A stretch of 57,355 nt of DNA, taken from positions 1 through 57,355 of the forward strand of contig JAJEFJ010000017.1 of assembly GCA_022820485.1 (NCBI GenBank). Reading direction: 5' to 3'. Numbering within the stretch: the first letter of the stretch is position 1; every line of letters starts with the position of its first letter. The position numbers and the translations under genes were made by a program. Below the pieces are notes generated by a model that saw only the letters and a list, made by a program, of their open reading frames with translations, ran no database searches and was not told the DNA's origin. Source of the DNA: Candidatus Latescibacterota bacterium. Lineage in GTDB: Bacteria; Latescibacterota; UBA2968; UBA8231. Positions 7,167-16,700 of this stretch are shown one piece after another.

Positions 7167-8158
7167 CCCTCGTCATCCAACCCCAGCGCCGCCCGCATCT
7201 CTTCCCGCACCGCCGCCCGCATCTCTTCCCGCACCGCCTCCCGCAATTCCTCCGGTTCCAGCACCTCAGCCGCCGCCCCGAAACTCAACACCCAACTCTT
7301 GATCTCGTAAAACCCCCCGGCCCGCAGCCGTAGCACCACCCGCCCATCGTCCAGTTCTTCCAGTTCTTGGCTAGGATGCCAAGTTCGCTCCCGTATGTAG
7401 GGTGCTTGTTCCTCGGTGAACCGAACTACCACGTCCATCGGCTCCTCGAACGAGACGCCGAACGCATTGCTTACTTGCTCGTCAACCGACAGGTGATCCG
7501 GCGGCTCAAACTCCTCCTCGGTCACTTCCACCGCCTCAAAGCGATCCACCGCTTGCGTAATGAGCTGGTCGTAGTAAGGCATCCGCGAAATTACGTATAG
7601 GCCGCCCCGGTACGGCAGGAGGTGCAGCGGTTCGATGTTGTACTGACGGGCTTCCTCTGCCCATGGCGAGCGGTAGCTCACCCAGCACACGCGACGATTC
7701 AGTATGGCGTCGTGCAGGTTTTCGAGCACTTCGCGGGCGTCTTCGTACGGCTTGTGCCCGCGCGCCAGCGGCACATAAGCCTCCGCCGCTCGCTCTAGGA
7801 ATTGCCGCATCTCTAAGGGCATGGCTTGGGTCAGCCGGCGAATCGCCGAACGGAGGTGCTCGCCGAACGGAGTTCCCACCAGCCCCATGCCCGCCTGCTC
7901 GGCGAAGATCATCGCCGCGATTTCCATAATCGGAAAGTTTAGCGGCAGTCCGGTGTCCTTCTGTAGTCGGTAGTAGATGCTCTGGTCGGCGCGCCGTTTT
8001 TCGTTCAGTATAAATCCGGCCTCGCGCAGGTCTCCTATATCGCGCTGTATGGTGCGTCTATCTACTTTGTACTCGTCCGCTAATTCGCGGGCACTCATCC
8101 CGTAACGCCGCGCCTGTAACTCCCGCAGGATGTCCAGTTGTCTCACGATCTGCTTCAT
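7157..8158 (-). CDS. HTH/WYL-domain transcriptional regulator
   Basis: 333 residues. An N-terminal winged helix-turn-helix (about 5-60, with MSARELADEYKVDRRTIQRDI) is followed by a WYL domain at about 140-230 (its WVSYRSPWA...YNIEPLHLLPYRGGLYVIS pattern is the ligand-sensing core) and a C-terminal WCX-type region. Such proteins bind nucleic-acid or nucleotide ligands and regulate DNA repair or phage-defence genes. The C-terminus carries an exact duplication, REEMRAAV then REEMRAAL, from a 24-base tandem repeat. ATG 8158 directly abuts the stop of the amidotransferase gene, indicating coupling. The nuclease module lies 72 bases downstream on the same strand and is a candidate target. Confidence 0.88.
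   Translation of the reverse strand: MKQIVRQLDILRELQARRYGMSARELADEYKVDRRTIQRDIGDLREAGFILNEKRRADQSIYYRLQKDTGLPLNFPIMEIAAMIFAEQAGMGLVGTPFGEHLRSAIRRLTQAMPLEMRQFLERAAEAYVPLARGHKPYEDAREVLENLHDAILNRRVCWVSYRSPWAEEARQYNIEPLHLLPYRGGLYVISRMPYYDQLITQAVDRFEAVEVTEEEFEPPDHLSVDEQVSNAFGVSFEEPMDVVVRFTEEQAPYIRERTWHPSQELEELDDGRVVLRLRAGGFYEIKSWVLSFGAAAEVLEPEELREAVREEMRAAVREEMRAALGLDDEGAT
7187..7234. repeat. Two tandem copies of a 24-base unit inside the WYL gene
   Basis: CGCCGCCCGCATCTCTTCCC plus GCAC occurs twice back to back (7187-7210 and 7211-7234). It keeps the frame and duplicates an eight-residue REEMRAA(V/L) helix turn near the protein's C-terminus. It is a potential copy-number-variable site. Confidence 0.8.
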
Positions 8159-8851
8159 TTAATCCGCTGCCCGCTTCACTAAGTGCTCAAATAGCTTCAC
8201 CCAAATCGTCTCAGGCATCCGCTCCGGGTGAAACTGCACGCCGATCAAGCGGCCATCCCCGCTCTCAACCGCCTCCACGATGCCATCGCCGCTGCGCCCG
8301 CTGATGTCTAGGCCCGCGCCGGGCCGGTCAATGGCCTGCATGTGATTGGAGTTGACCCGCGAAGGGCCAGCAAGGGCCAGCTCAGCCAGCACTGTGCCCT
8401 GCTCTACCTGGAGATCGTGCTCGATCCAATTGTCCGCAGTACGCTGCCGCGCATGCGGCTCAACGCCGAGTTGGGCCTCCACATCCGCCCAAATCGTGCC
8501 GCCCAACTCGGCGCTGATGAACTGCATTCCGTAGCAGATGCCCAAAACCGGCAACTGGCGCTCTTGCGCGGCCGCGAAGCTCCAGCGGTCGGCTTGGTCG
8601 CGTTTGGCTGCCACTGGCCGGAGATCGCTGGGCAGGGTGCCGATCAGGCCGCGCTCAATGCCCGGGCCGCCGGTGATCAACAGACCGTCGATGCGGTCGA
8701 GTACCGCTTGTAGCGCCGCGCGATCTGTGGTCATGGGCAGCACGAGCGGCGCACCACCCGCCTGCTCAACCGCGTCCACGTATTGGCACTCGAGGACTTG
8801 ATGGCCGGCGGTGTTTAGGCTGCTGGTGATGCCGATGAGCGGGCGAGCCAT
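8159..8851 (-). CDS. Class I glutamine amidotransferase, gamma-glutamyl-GABA hydrolase-like (peptidase C26)
   Basis: 230 residues, the usual length. The nucleophile Cys sits in LGICYGMQ (about residue 104) and the His-Glu pair in GVQFHPE near the C-terminus. GLLITGGPGI and the N-terminal PLIGITSS also fit the PuuD-like family, which hydrolyses gamma-glutamyl amides such as gamma-glutamyl-GABA. No synthetase partner is adjacent, so the substrate is unknown. The start overlaps the stop of the DUF5069 gene by one base, and the stop abuts the WYL start, so the three genes form a tightly packed operon. Confidence 0.87.
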   Translation of the reverse strand: MARPLIGITSSLNTAGHQVLECQYVDAVEQAGGAPLVLPMTTDRAALQAVLDRIDGLLITGGPGIERGLIGTLPSDLRPVAAKRDQADRWSFAAAQERQLPVLGICYGMQFISAELGGTIWADVEAQLGVEPHARQRTADNWIEHDLQVEQGTVLAELALAGPSRVNSNHMQAIDRPGAGLDISGRSGDGIVEAVESGDGRLIGVQFHPERMPETIWVKLFEHLVKRAAD

Positions 8852-10212
8852 CAGACGCCGGCCTTGAGCCTTGCGAAGAAGACCTTGTCGTCGAGCAAGA
8901 TCAGGGCCGCGAAGCTCTCGATGTCGGTGCGCGAGGCGTCGAGTTGGGAGACGGCGTTGCGCAAAAAGTCTTGCTGCCGGTCATTGCGCGGGCCGGCGGT
9001 CAGGAGCCGTTGGTTAAACTCGGCTTTGTCTTCCTCGCTCTTGTTGGCTAGCCGCTCGTCCAGCCACGCCTCCATCGCCGCGTCGGTGCCGTTGGCCGCG
9101 ATTGCTTCGGCAAAGGCTTCTTGGTCGAGACCGAGAAAATCCAACACTGCGCGATCTAAACCCGAATCCTCACCATACCAGTACTCCCCCAGACAATTGC
9201 AATGCGCTGCGCGAAATTTGTCGATCATCCGCGCAAGGCAGGCGAGGCCGCCGACGCTCAGGTCAAACGGGCTGCGCGGCGGGTGTCGGCGCAAGTCTGT
9301 TAGGCCAAAGCTCAACTCGTCGTCGAGGTCTTGCAGGTCGAAGAAGCTCTGGACATCTGTGCGCTCGGGCGCAATCTCGGCGCGGCGCGAGGCGAGCCGT
9401 TCGCGCATTTGGTCGTAGTTACCGGAGGCGTCGAATATATCCGGGTGGTACGAATGATGGAGCGGGTGGGCCGGGTGGCGGCCGACGTTAGCGCGGCAGA
9501 CGCTGAAGGCGCTTTTTTCCGCGGCCGACTTCTGGCAGCGTTCGGCGATCCACTCGGTCAGCTCGTCGTCGTTGGGGTTTTCGTACGCCGCTTCGCGAAA
9601 GGCGTCCTCTGCAATGCCCAAGAATTCCAAGATGGCCGCGTCTTGGCTGGAGTCGGCACCGAAGCGGTACTCGCCTAACTTGCCGCAAGTGACCGCCCGA
9701 GCCTTGTCGGCCATGCGCGCTGTGCCCGCCACGCCGAAGACGCTGCGGATATATGGGCTGCGCGGTGGTTGGGAGGTCAGGTCTAGGTCTCTGAACGCGC
9801 CCCAATCGTCCAATTCAATGGAGGCGAAGACCGTCTTGATGTCCGTGCGATCTGGGGAGTACTTGGCGATCCGCTCGACGAGTAGCCGCTCGTGTAGCTC
9901 GTCTTGCGGCTCGCGGGCGAGGTGTTCCTCGTTGAAGGCGTCGATCTCTGATTGGCCTTTCTGCGCTCTTTCCAGCGCCATGACGCCCAGAACCTCGTCG
10001 TCGAGTTCGTCAACGGCCTCGGCGAACTCAGCGGCGTCCATATTGATAAATTCGAGCACTTCGACGTCGAGGCCGGAGTCGTCGCCGTACTTGAACTCGC
10101 CGATGGTCTCGGCGTTGTGGCCGCGCGCCTTGTCGATCATGCGCGCCAGCCCGACGATGCCAGCGACTTGGGCGTTGGAGGGTCGGCGAGGTGGTTGTCT
10201 CGTCAGATCCAT
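8851..10212 (-). CDS. Three tandem DUF5069 domains in one protein
   Basis: 453 residues made of three repeats of about 150. Each opens with (D)LT-x-(Q/R)-x-PR-(R/S)P and has an AR-M-(I/A)DK-(A/F)RA motif and an L-G/I-(E)-(F/Y)-x-(Y/F)-G-x-(D)-S segment. They begin near residues 2, 143 and 309. Single DUF5069 proteins are usually about 140-150 residues, so this is a fusion or internal triplication. The repeats are well diverged, indicating age. There is no signal peptide. The function of the family is unknown. It is first in the operon with the amidotransferase and WYL genes. Confidence 0.82.
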   Translation of the reverse strand: MDLTRQPPRRPSNAQVAGIVGLARMIDKARGHNAETIGEFKYGDDSGLDVEVLEFINMDAAEFAEAVDELDDEVLGVMALERAQKGQSEIDAFNEEHLAREPQDELHERLLVERIAKYSPDRTDIKTVFASIELDDWGAFRDLDLTSQPPRSPYIRSVFGVAGTARMADKARAVTCGKLGEYRFGADSSQDAAILEFLGIAEDAFREAAYENPNDDELTEWIAERCQKSAAEKSAFSVCRANVGRHPAHPLHHSYHPDIFDASGNYDQMRERLASRRAEIAPERTDVQSFFDLQDLDDELSFGLTDLRRHPPRSPFDLSVGGLACLARMIDKFRAAHCNCLGEYWYGEDSGLDRAVLDFLGLDQEAFAEAIAANGTDAAMEAWLDERLANKSEEDKAEFNQRLLTAGPRNDRQQDFLRNAVSQLDASRTDIESFAALILLDDKVFFARLKAGV

Positions 10213-10300
10213 GAGGAATAGCTCCTAGGTTTTAGGGTGAAGGTTTTCAATATACCAACCATAGAAAGGTCGGCAATGCTAAGTACACGACAGTAGAAGC

Positions 10301-10399
10301 GGTATGAGATGTTTCGCTTCGCTCAACATGACAAGTGCTAACATTCGCTTCCCAGTGTCATGCTGAGCGGAGCGAAGCGGAGTCGAAGCATCTGATACC
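10301..10399. repeat. Imperfect inverted repeat (MITE/REP-like)
   Basis: The left arm (10301-10333, GGTATGAGATGTTTCG...CATGACA) is mirrored by the right arm (10356-10399, TGTCATGCTGAGCGG...TGATACC) with small insertions. The motif CTTCGACTCCGCTxxGCTCAGCATGAC is a widely dispersed intergenic palindrome type in environmental genomes. It could form a long hairpin between the divergent DUF5069 and mutM genes. Confidence 0.65.
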
Positions 10400-10478
10400 G
10401 CGATGCTCATGCGTAAGTACTGTCCTGTATTAAGCCGCAATGTTTGACGCTTCTACGGGCGGCTTCTATACTCTGCCC

Positions 10479-11285
10479 ATGCCCGAGCTACCCGAGGTCG
10501 AAACCGTCCGCAGCGCGATGGAGTGCCACCTGCTAGGCCGGCCAATCACCCGCGTCCGCGTCAGCACAAAACGCCTGCGCGAGCCGTTGCCGAGGGCCGC
10601 GTTGCGCTCCTTGGTCGGGGACTGCTTTGTGGCTGCGCGCCGCCGCGCCAAGTTTCTCCTTCTCGACCTACAATCGGACCGGACGCTCTTGGTCCATCTC
10701 GGCATGAGCGGCAATCTGCTCCTGCGGCCGTGGGGCATCAAGCACGACCATGTGGGCTTTGAGTTTGCCGACGGGGGTGCTGTAGTGTTCAACGACCCGA
10801 GGCGCTTTGGCTTAGTGCTGGTGCTTGACGAGGGCGAGGAGCATACGTGCCGGTACTTGCAAAACCTCGGCCCCGAGCCGCTCTCCCGCGCCTTCAATGC
10901 CCGTTATCTACAAGCCCAATGCCAACGGCGCAAAAGCCCGATCAAGAACCTCATTATGGACAATCGCACGGTAGTAGGCGTGGGCAATATCTACGCCAGC
11001 GAGGCCCTCTTCCGGGCGCGCATCCATCCGGCGACCCCGGCCGCGGCCATTGATCCGCCGCGCTTGGCCCTGCTGGCCAAGGAGATTAAAAAGGTGCTGC
11101 GCGTCGCCATTGACCAAGGCGGCACGACCATCAGCGACTATCAGGGATCGGGCGCGGGCGGACGCTTTCAGCAGCGGCTCCACGTGTACGGACGCCAGGG
11201 CGAGGACTGCCGCGTCTGCGACGCGCCTATCGAGAGCTTCTACTTGGGAGGCCGCAATACCTTCTATTGCCCGAGTTGCCAATAA
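10479..11285 (+). CDS. mutM: Formamidopyrimidine-DNA glycosylase
   Basis: 268 residues from ATG 10479. I choose this start because the mature protein must begin PELPEVE, with Pro2 as the catalytic nucleophile; the frame is open further upstream but irrelevant. It excises oxidised purines such as 8-oxoG. Visible are PELPEVETV, the conserved DPRRFG loop, GVGNIYASEALF in the helix-two-turns-helix, and a C-terminal zinc finger CRVCDAPI...FYCPSC. All key parts are present. It is convergent with clpP, with a hairpin terminator between them. Confidence 0.97.
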   Translation: MPELPEVETVRSAMECHLLGRPITRVRVSTKRLREPLPRAALRSLVGDCFVAARRRAKFLLLDLQSDRTLLVHLGMSGNLLLRPWGIKHDHVGFEFADGGAVVFNDPRRFGLVLVLDEGEEHTCRYLQNLGPEPLSRAFNARYLQAQCQRRKSPIKNLIMDNRTVVGVGNIYASEALFRARIHPATPAAAIDPPRLALLAKEIKKVLRVAIDQGGTTISDYQGSGAGGRFQQRLHVYGRQGEDCRVCDAPIESFYLGGRNTFYCPSCQ

Positions 11286-11288
11286 AAA

Positions 11289-11312
11289 CGCCGGCCCCGT
11301 TTGGGACCGGCG
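11289..11312 (-). terminator. Intrinsic terminator of clpP
   Basis: CGCCGG-C-CCC, loop GTTT, GGG-A-CCGGCG: a GC-rich stem with one mismatch. On the minus strand it is followed by TTTTTATTG, a classic T tract, placing it about 28 bases after the clpP stop. On the plus strand the A tract precedes it, so it may act weakly for mutM. Confidence 0.8.
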
Positions 11313-11339
11313 CGACAAGCAAGAGACGAAGGGACGGCG

Positions 11340-11948
11340 CTACTTTTTGGCGTACCCGTTGGGCGAGGGTGCCGTGGTGGTGATTATGTCGTCGAGTAGG
11401 CCGTATTCCTTGGCTTCCTTGGCCGACATGAAGAAGTCGCGGTCCGTGTCCTTGGAGATTTTCTCGACATCTTGGCCGGTGTGCTTGGCGTAGAGCGCGT
11501 TTAGCTCTTCGCGCAGGCGAATGGTCTCCTTGGCGCGGATGTCGAGGTCGATCGCCGTGCCGGTGATGGTTTGCATAAGGCTCGGCTGATGGATCATAAT
11601 CCGGGCGTGCGGCCAGGCGAAGCGACGCCCCGGCTCGCCGGCCGAGAGCAGGAACGAGCCCATGCTCATGGCCATGCCCATGCACACCGTGGAAACGGGT
11701 GCCTGAATCGCCAGCATGGCGTCGTAGATAGCCATGCCGTCGTGAACTGAGCCGCCGGGACTGTTGATGTAGAGGACGATTTCTTCAGTTGGATCCTCTA
11801 CGTCCAGTGAGAGCAGGCGAGTGACTACCGCCTTGGCCGATTCGTCGTTGACGTCGGACCAAAGAAATATCTTACGCGCTTTGTACAGGCTCTGCTCTAG
11901 GTCTTTTTCTTGCAAGGTTTTGAGTAAATTTTCGTCTTTTTCGGCCAT
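11340..11948 (-). CDS. clpP: ATP-dependent Clp protease proteolytic subunit
   Basis: 202 residues. The catalytic Ser95 lies in GMAMSMGSFLL, His120 in IMIHQPS, and the Asp in the DTDRDFFMSA motif. INSPGGSV (oxyanion region) and YGLLDDII are also present. Common family members read GQAASMGAFL where this one reads GMAMSMGSFL, a mild variant. It forms the barrel protease that works with ClpX or ClpA, neither of which is adjacent. It is divergent from the glycosyltransferase gene. The terminator lies at 11289-11312. Confidence 0.96.
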   Translation of the reverse strand: MAEKDENLLKTLQEKDLEQSLYKARKIFLWSDVNDESAKAVVTRLLSLDVEDPTEEIVLYINSPGGSVHDGMAIYDAMLAIQAPVSTVCMGMAMSMGSFLLSAGEPGRRFAWPHARIMIHQPSLMQTITGTAIDLDIRAKETIRLREELNALYAKHTGQDVEKISKDTDRDFFMSAKEAKEYGLLDDIITTTAPSPNGYAKK

Positions 11949-11982
11949 TGAACGATCTCCATAATTCTAAAATTGTCATACC

Positions 11983-13473
11983 GTGTTAAGGTTTCACAAT
12001 ATACGCGGCGGCCCCAACAGCGTCAATCTGCTGTGCCTCGTTCTGCTGGGGGCTTACACCCTGCTCAAACTCAGGCTGGTCGCCGATGTGGAGCTGGGCA
12101 AGGATGAGGCCGTTTACTGGTATTGGGGCCAGCACCTCGACGCCTCCTACGCGCTCTTGCCCTTAGCTGTTTTCAAGCTGGCCCACGCGCTCTATCCGCA
12201 CCAAGAGTGGTTTCTGCGGCTGCCCGCTGTTTTATTGGGCGCGCTTGCTACTGCGCTCGTCTATTGGCTTTGCAAGATGCAGGGCCTCGCCAAGCAACTA
12301 GCGCTGTGGGCCGCCGCTGCCTTCGCGCTCAGCCATTGGATTTGGCACACCAGTTCCTACCTGCATCCCGATGGCTTCTTGGTCCCCTGTTGGTTACTAG
12401 CCCTGTGCATGGCGCGACAGGCCGAAGCAACCAATGCGCTCCGGCCGTATATATACACGGGTTTAGCGGCGGGCTTGGCTGTCCTCTGCAAGTACTCGGG
12501 TGCCTTTCTCGTCGGCGGGCTTGGCCTGTGGATCGCGCTCGATCAACGAGGGAAAGAGCGTTGGCACCGGCTCGCCGCGTTCTTACTGCCCGCTGTCGCC
12601 GTCGCCGCACCGCTCTCCTACGCCCAGTTTAGTACCGACTTCTATCTGCCGCAGACGCTGAGCACTCTTTCGCGCATTGACGACCTCGGCCATCCCCTCG
12701 CGCGCCTGCTCTTCTTTGCGGTCAGTCCGCTCTTTTTTTTGTCGCCGTTTTTGCTGTTCCTGCTCTATGTCGGCTTGGTGCGGGCAGCCAAACAGCGCGA
12801 CTTCCTCGCCCTGCTCCCCGCGCTGTGTACCATCGGCGCTTTTTTGTTTTTCGCGCTCGACCGCGGTCAGATTAAAGGCAACTGGATTCTGCCGGGCCTA
12901 CTGAGCCTGTGGCCTGTGGCGTTTGCTGTTCAGCCCAGACGCTGGCTGCTCGTCGCTGTCGTCGCCACTGGGCTGCTGCAATCGCTCGCTATCGGTCTAG
13001 GGCTAAAATACCCCGGTCTCTACAGCGATCTGGCCGCGCGCAGCGGGCTGGACAAAAGCTATGTTGGTTTGGTGTCGGAGGAAGACCGGGTCCGCGAGCC
13101 TTCCTACTCGTGGAGCGAGCGGCTCTGCGAGTACGGCGGTTGGCGTCGCTTCGCCGCGGACGTGGAGGAGGTTGTTCCACCGCTGCCACTGCTGAGCACG
13201 CAATACAGCATACCGTTTGCGCTGGCGTATTACGGGAAGGTCGAGCGGGAGTACTACACGGTTGATGATCCGAGATTCCGGGACCTGACAGATTTTTACG
13301 GGCAGCGCAAGGGGGCCTATCTAGAAGCAGTGCTCTTCGCCGTGCGAACGGGCGGCACGGTTCCCGAATCGCTGCGCGCTACGTATCCGCAGCGTGAATT
13401 GATCGCGGAAATAGATCGCCGCCATGCCGGTTGTCCCTCCGTGTCCTATCAAATTTTCCGCTTGGGACGATGA
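11983..13473 (+). CDS. Membrane glycosyltransferase, GT39 / ArnT-PMT-like
   Basis: About 496 residues from GTG 11983; no ATG is available nearby, so the exact start is uncertain. The first luminal loop has LGKDEAVYWYWGQHLD, the DE-x-x-Y-W motif of polyprenyl-phosphate-dependent glycosyltransferases. About ten hydrophobic helices follow, then a soluble C-terminal region from about residue 370. The family transfers a sugar from a lipid-phosphate carrier to lipid A, protein or another acceptor outside the cytoplasmic membrane. The acceptor here is unknown. It is divergently transcribed from clpP, with only 34 bases between the starts. Confidence 0.82.
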   Translation: MLRFHNIRGGPNSVNLLCLVLLGAYTLLKLRLVADVELGKDEAVYWYWGQHLDASYALLPLAVFKLAHALYPHQEWFLRLPAVLLGALATALVYWLCKMQGLAKQLALWAAAAFALSHWIWHTSSYLHPDGFLVPCWLLALCMARQAEATNALRPYIYTGLAAGLAVLCKYSGAFLVGGLGLWIALDQRGKERWHRLAAFLLPAVAVAAPLSYAQFSTDFYLPQTLSTLSRIDDLGHPLARLLFFAVSPLFFLSPFLLFLLYVGLVRAAKQRDFLALLPALCTIGAFLFFALDRGQIKGNWILPGLLSLWPVAFAVQPRRWLLVAVVATGLLQSLAIGLGLKYPGLYSDLAARSGLDKSYVGLVSEEDRVREPSYSWSERLCEYGGWRRFAADVEEVVPPLPLLSTQYSIPFALAYYGKVEREYYTVDDPRFRDLTDFYGQRKGAYLEAVLFAVRTGGTVPESLRATYPQRELIAEIDRRHAGCPSVSYQIFRLGR

Positions 13474-13509
13474 CTAGCTGACAATAGCCTGCTCTTCCGC
13501 TCGTTCTAT

Positions 13510-13767
13510 TCATACAACCTGCATTCGCGTCTGCGGCGTATGGACGATACCTAGCAAACCATCAATAGAAATGTCTTCGTCTAGCAGTGGCCAATGAATG
13601 CCGTAACCAGAGGGAGAAATCTCGAAAGTCGTCCTCTCTCGATCCGAAGCCTCGGCGAGCACAGTCGATAGCTCGCTTACGTTAAATCGCTTTTGCTGGC
13701 CGTCTATAATCAGCATCATAAACTTGCCGTCAAAACGCAGATCGCTTACATCGTGATATTTTTTCAT
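13510..13767 (-). CDS. DUF2442 family protein
   Basis: 85 residues with the family signature: VSDLRFDGKFMMLIIDGQ at the start, a middle LSTVLAEASDRERTTFEI and the end SGYGIHWPLLDEDISIDGLL. DUF2442 proteins are small and often found near toxin-antitoxin or mobile genes. Here it sits three bases after the RND permease stop, as the last gene of the efflux operon, which is unusual. Function unknown. Confidence 0.85.
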   Translation of the reverse strand: MKKYHDVSDLRFDGKFMMLIIDGQQKRFNVSELSTVLAEASDRERTTFEISPSGYGIHWPLLDEDISIDGLLGIVHTPQTRMQVV

Positions 13768-13770
13768 TGA

Positions 13771-16700
13771 TTACGTCTCCGCCTTGCGCCCAAATGCCGA
13801 TGTCATAATCCGCTGCATCGCCGTGCGGAAATCGTCGAAAAAGGTGTAAAACAGCGGCACCAACAAAAGCGTCAACACCATGGCAGCCAGCAGGCCCCCG
13901 ATCATCGTCCGGCCCAGCGGCGCGTACTCCAAGCCCACCATCTTGGAATTGCCCGCGGCCATTGGGATCAGCCCAAACGCCGTGGTGAAGGTCGTCATCA
14001 GGATCGGCCGGAAGCGGTGGCGGCCGGCCTCCAGCAGGGCGTCGTAGCGCGACTTGCCCTCGGCCCGCAGCCGGTTGGCTAAGTCGATCAGCACGATGGC
14101 GTTGTTGACCACCACGCCGATCAGGATTACCGAGCCGATCATCGACATGATTTCAAAGGGCGTGTCGGTCACATATAGAACCCAGTAAACGCCGAGAAAA
14201 GAGAATGGGATCGACACGATCACCGACAGCGGCAGTACGAACGACTCGAAGAGCACCCCCATCAGCAAAAAGACGAAGGTCACGGACATAATCAGGGCGA
14301 ACTTCTGCGATTGGTCCTGCTCCTCTAGCTCGACAAAGCGAGTGCCCTTGTCCCAGCGGTAGCCGCGCGGCATCTCAAAGCCCTGCATTACCTGATCGAC
14401 TTGGGCGAAAAGATGTTGCGCCCGGTCCTTGGCGGCGCGGGCACTGACATTGAGCATCGTCTGTCGGTTCTCGCGCCGGATATTGCCCAGCGTGCGCTCG
14501 ACGTAGATGTCCGCTAGCGATTCAAGGGCCACTTCACGGCCATCCGCGGTGGGAAAGTTTTGGGTGCGCAGATCGTCTAAGCTCTGGCTATCGTAGTTGG
14601 CTAGCCGCACGCGGATATCGACCTCGCGGCCGTCGTCGGTGTGGAACTTGTTGATATCCGTGCCGCGCAGTGCGTAGGCGATGCCGCCCGAAATCTGCTG
14701 GGGATTCACGCCGAAGCGCTGAATTTGGTCGCGGTCGAGGCGCACTTGCAGCTCGGTGCCGCCGCGATCCATGTCGGTGTTGACCGACAGCAAGCCCGGG
14801 ATGCTCTCCAGTCGCCGTTCGACCTCGGCGGCCAGTTCAATCAGCACCTTGGTGTCCTCGCCATACAGGCTGACATTGACTCGAGCATCCTGCTCGGAGT
14901 TTTCCCAGTTGACCCGCAAGGTAATGCCTGGCGGCAGGTAGAGCCGCTCGCGCAGGTCCTTTTCGACCTCCTTGTAGGAGAGATACTCCTGTTCCTTCAG
15001 GCCCAGCGCGATGTTCAGATTGTCCCAAGCCACCTCATACCACTCCACGTCCTCTTCTTCGGCGAAAAACAGCGTCACCCGGCCCCAGCCACGGCGGAAG
15101 TAAGTGCGGAGCGCCTCGACGTTGTACTCCGCTTGGTGGGCCATCACCGTGTCCTCGACCGCGGTCATGAATTTCTCGGCCTGGTCCAGCGACTGGCCCG
15201 AAGGCATCTCAAAGGCCAAGTCCATCCGCACCTCGTTGCGCTCCTGACTGTCGGTGCGCTCCATGCCATCCATCGGGGTCTTGATGCTGGCGAAAAGGAC
15301 CAAGGCGATGACGAAGGCGTCGAGGCGGTTGTTCAGCACCCAGCCCAGCGAGCGTTCGTAGTGCTGGCGGCACCAGAGGATCATCCTCGACTCGCCCCGC
15401 TCCTTTTTCGTCGAGAGCCTGAGCGCAGCGAGCGGGATAAAGATCAGGGCGATGAGCAGCGAGGCCACTAGTCCTGTGATGACCGGCAGGCCGATTCTGA
15501 GCATCCAGAACGAAAACATCTCCTCGTCGCTCATCAGAATCAGGGGCAGGAAGACCACTACCGTCGTCAGGGTCGCCATAGTCACGGCTAGCCCCACCTC
15601 GCCAGCCCCTTCAATCGAGGCCGCGCGCGGGGCGATACCTTCCTGGCGCTTGCGGTAGATGTTTTCAACGATGACGATAGCGTTATCAACCACCAGTCCT
15701 AGGCTCAGCATCAGGCCCATCATCGTCGCCACATTCAACGACCAGCCTATGAAGTAGAGGACGGTAATCGTCGTTAGAAGCGACAGCGGGATCGCCAAGG
15801 TGATGATCAGCGTAATGCGCACTGCGCGCAAAAAGAAAAAGAGCACCATGGCCGCAAAAAGCCCACCCCACAGGCCGGAATTTTTGAGATTGCCAACCGA
15901 GTTGATCACTTGGTCGCCTTGGTTCCAGAACAGCTTGAAGTCCAAGCCTCCGAGCTTGGGATGATCCTTCAGCTTTTCCAACTCCTCCTTCACGCCGGTG
16001 GAAACCTCAACGACATTGGCCTCCGACGCCTTGGTGACGCCGAAGCCCAGCGACTCCTGGCGGTTAATGCGGTTAACCCAGTCTTGCGGCGGTCGCTTAT
16101 AGGAAACCTCAGCGATGTCGTCCAGACGTAGCTGGTGTGCGGGATCAACTACGGTGTTGGCGAGTTCTGCCACGTCTTGGAAGCGGCCCACCGAACGCAC
16201 GTAGATCTTTTTGCCACCCTCGATCACCCAGCCCCCAGGTGCGGTGAGGTTTTGGGCGCGCAGGCTGTTGAGCGCTTCAAAGACGTTGATCCGGTGGCTG
16301 CTCACCTTATCGCGGTCCAACTCGACGATTACCTCTTTTCTGGGTGTGCCCCAAAGCTCAATGTTGCCGACTCCATCGACGCGGCGCAGCGCCGGCTCCA
16401 CGTAGGTGTCGATAAGATGGCGCGGATCGGCGTGTTGGGTCTCAAAGATGATGGCACCATCCATGATGGGAATGTCGTTTTGATCCCAGCGCCGAACCCA
16501 CAATTGTTCGATCTCGTCGGGCAGCTCGGGCATCACCCGGTCGAGCCGGTCCTTCATCTCGGCGAAGGCCAATTGCAGGTCGGTGCCCTTTTGGAACTCG
16601 ACTTGAACATTGCCGCCGCTGTTGTAGGCGTTGGAGCGGATTCGCTTGACCCGACTGACTTGGGCGACGGCCTCTTCGAGGTGGCGCACTACCTTCTGCT

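Noticed and set aside
14641..15471. 276-codon plus-strand ORF opposite the RND permease
   Set aside because: It is antisense to a well-supported gene with HAE1 motifs. Long antisense frames are common in GC-rich genes, and the product shows no domain.
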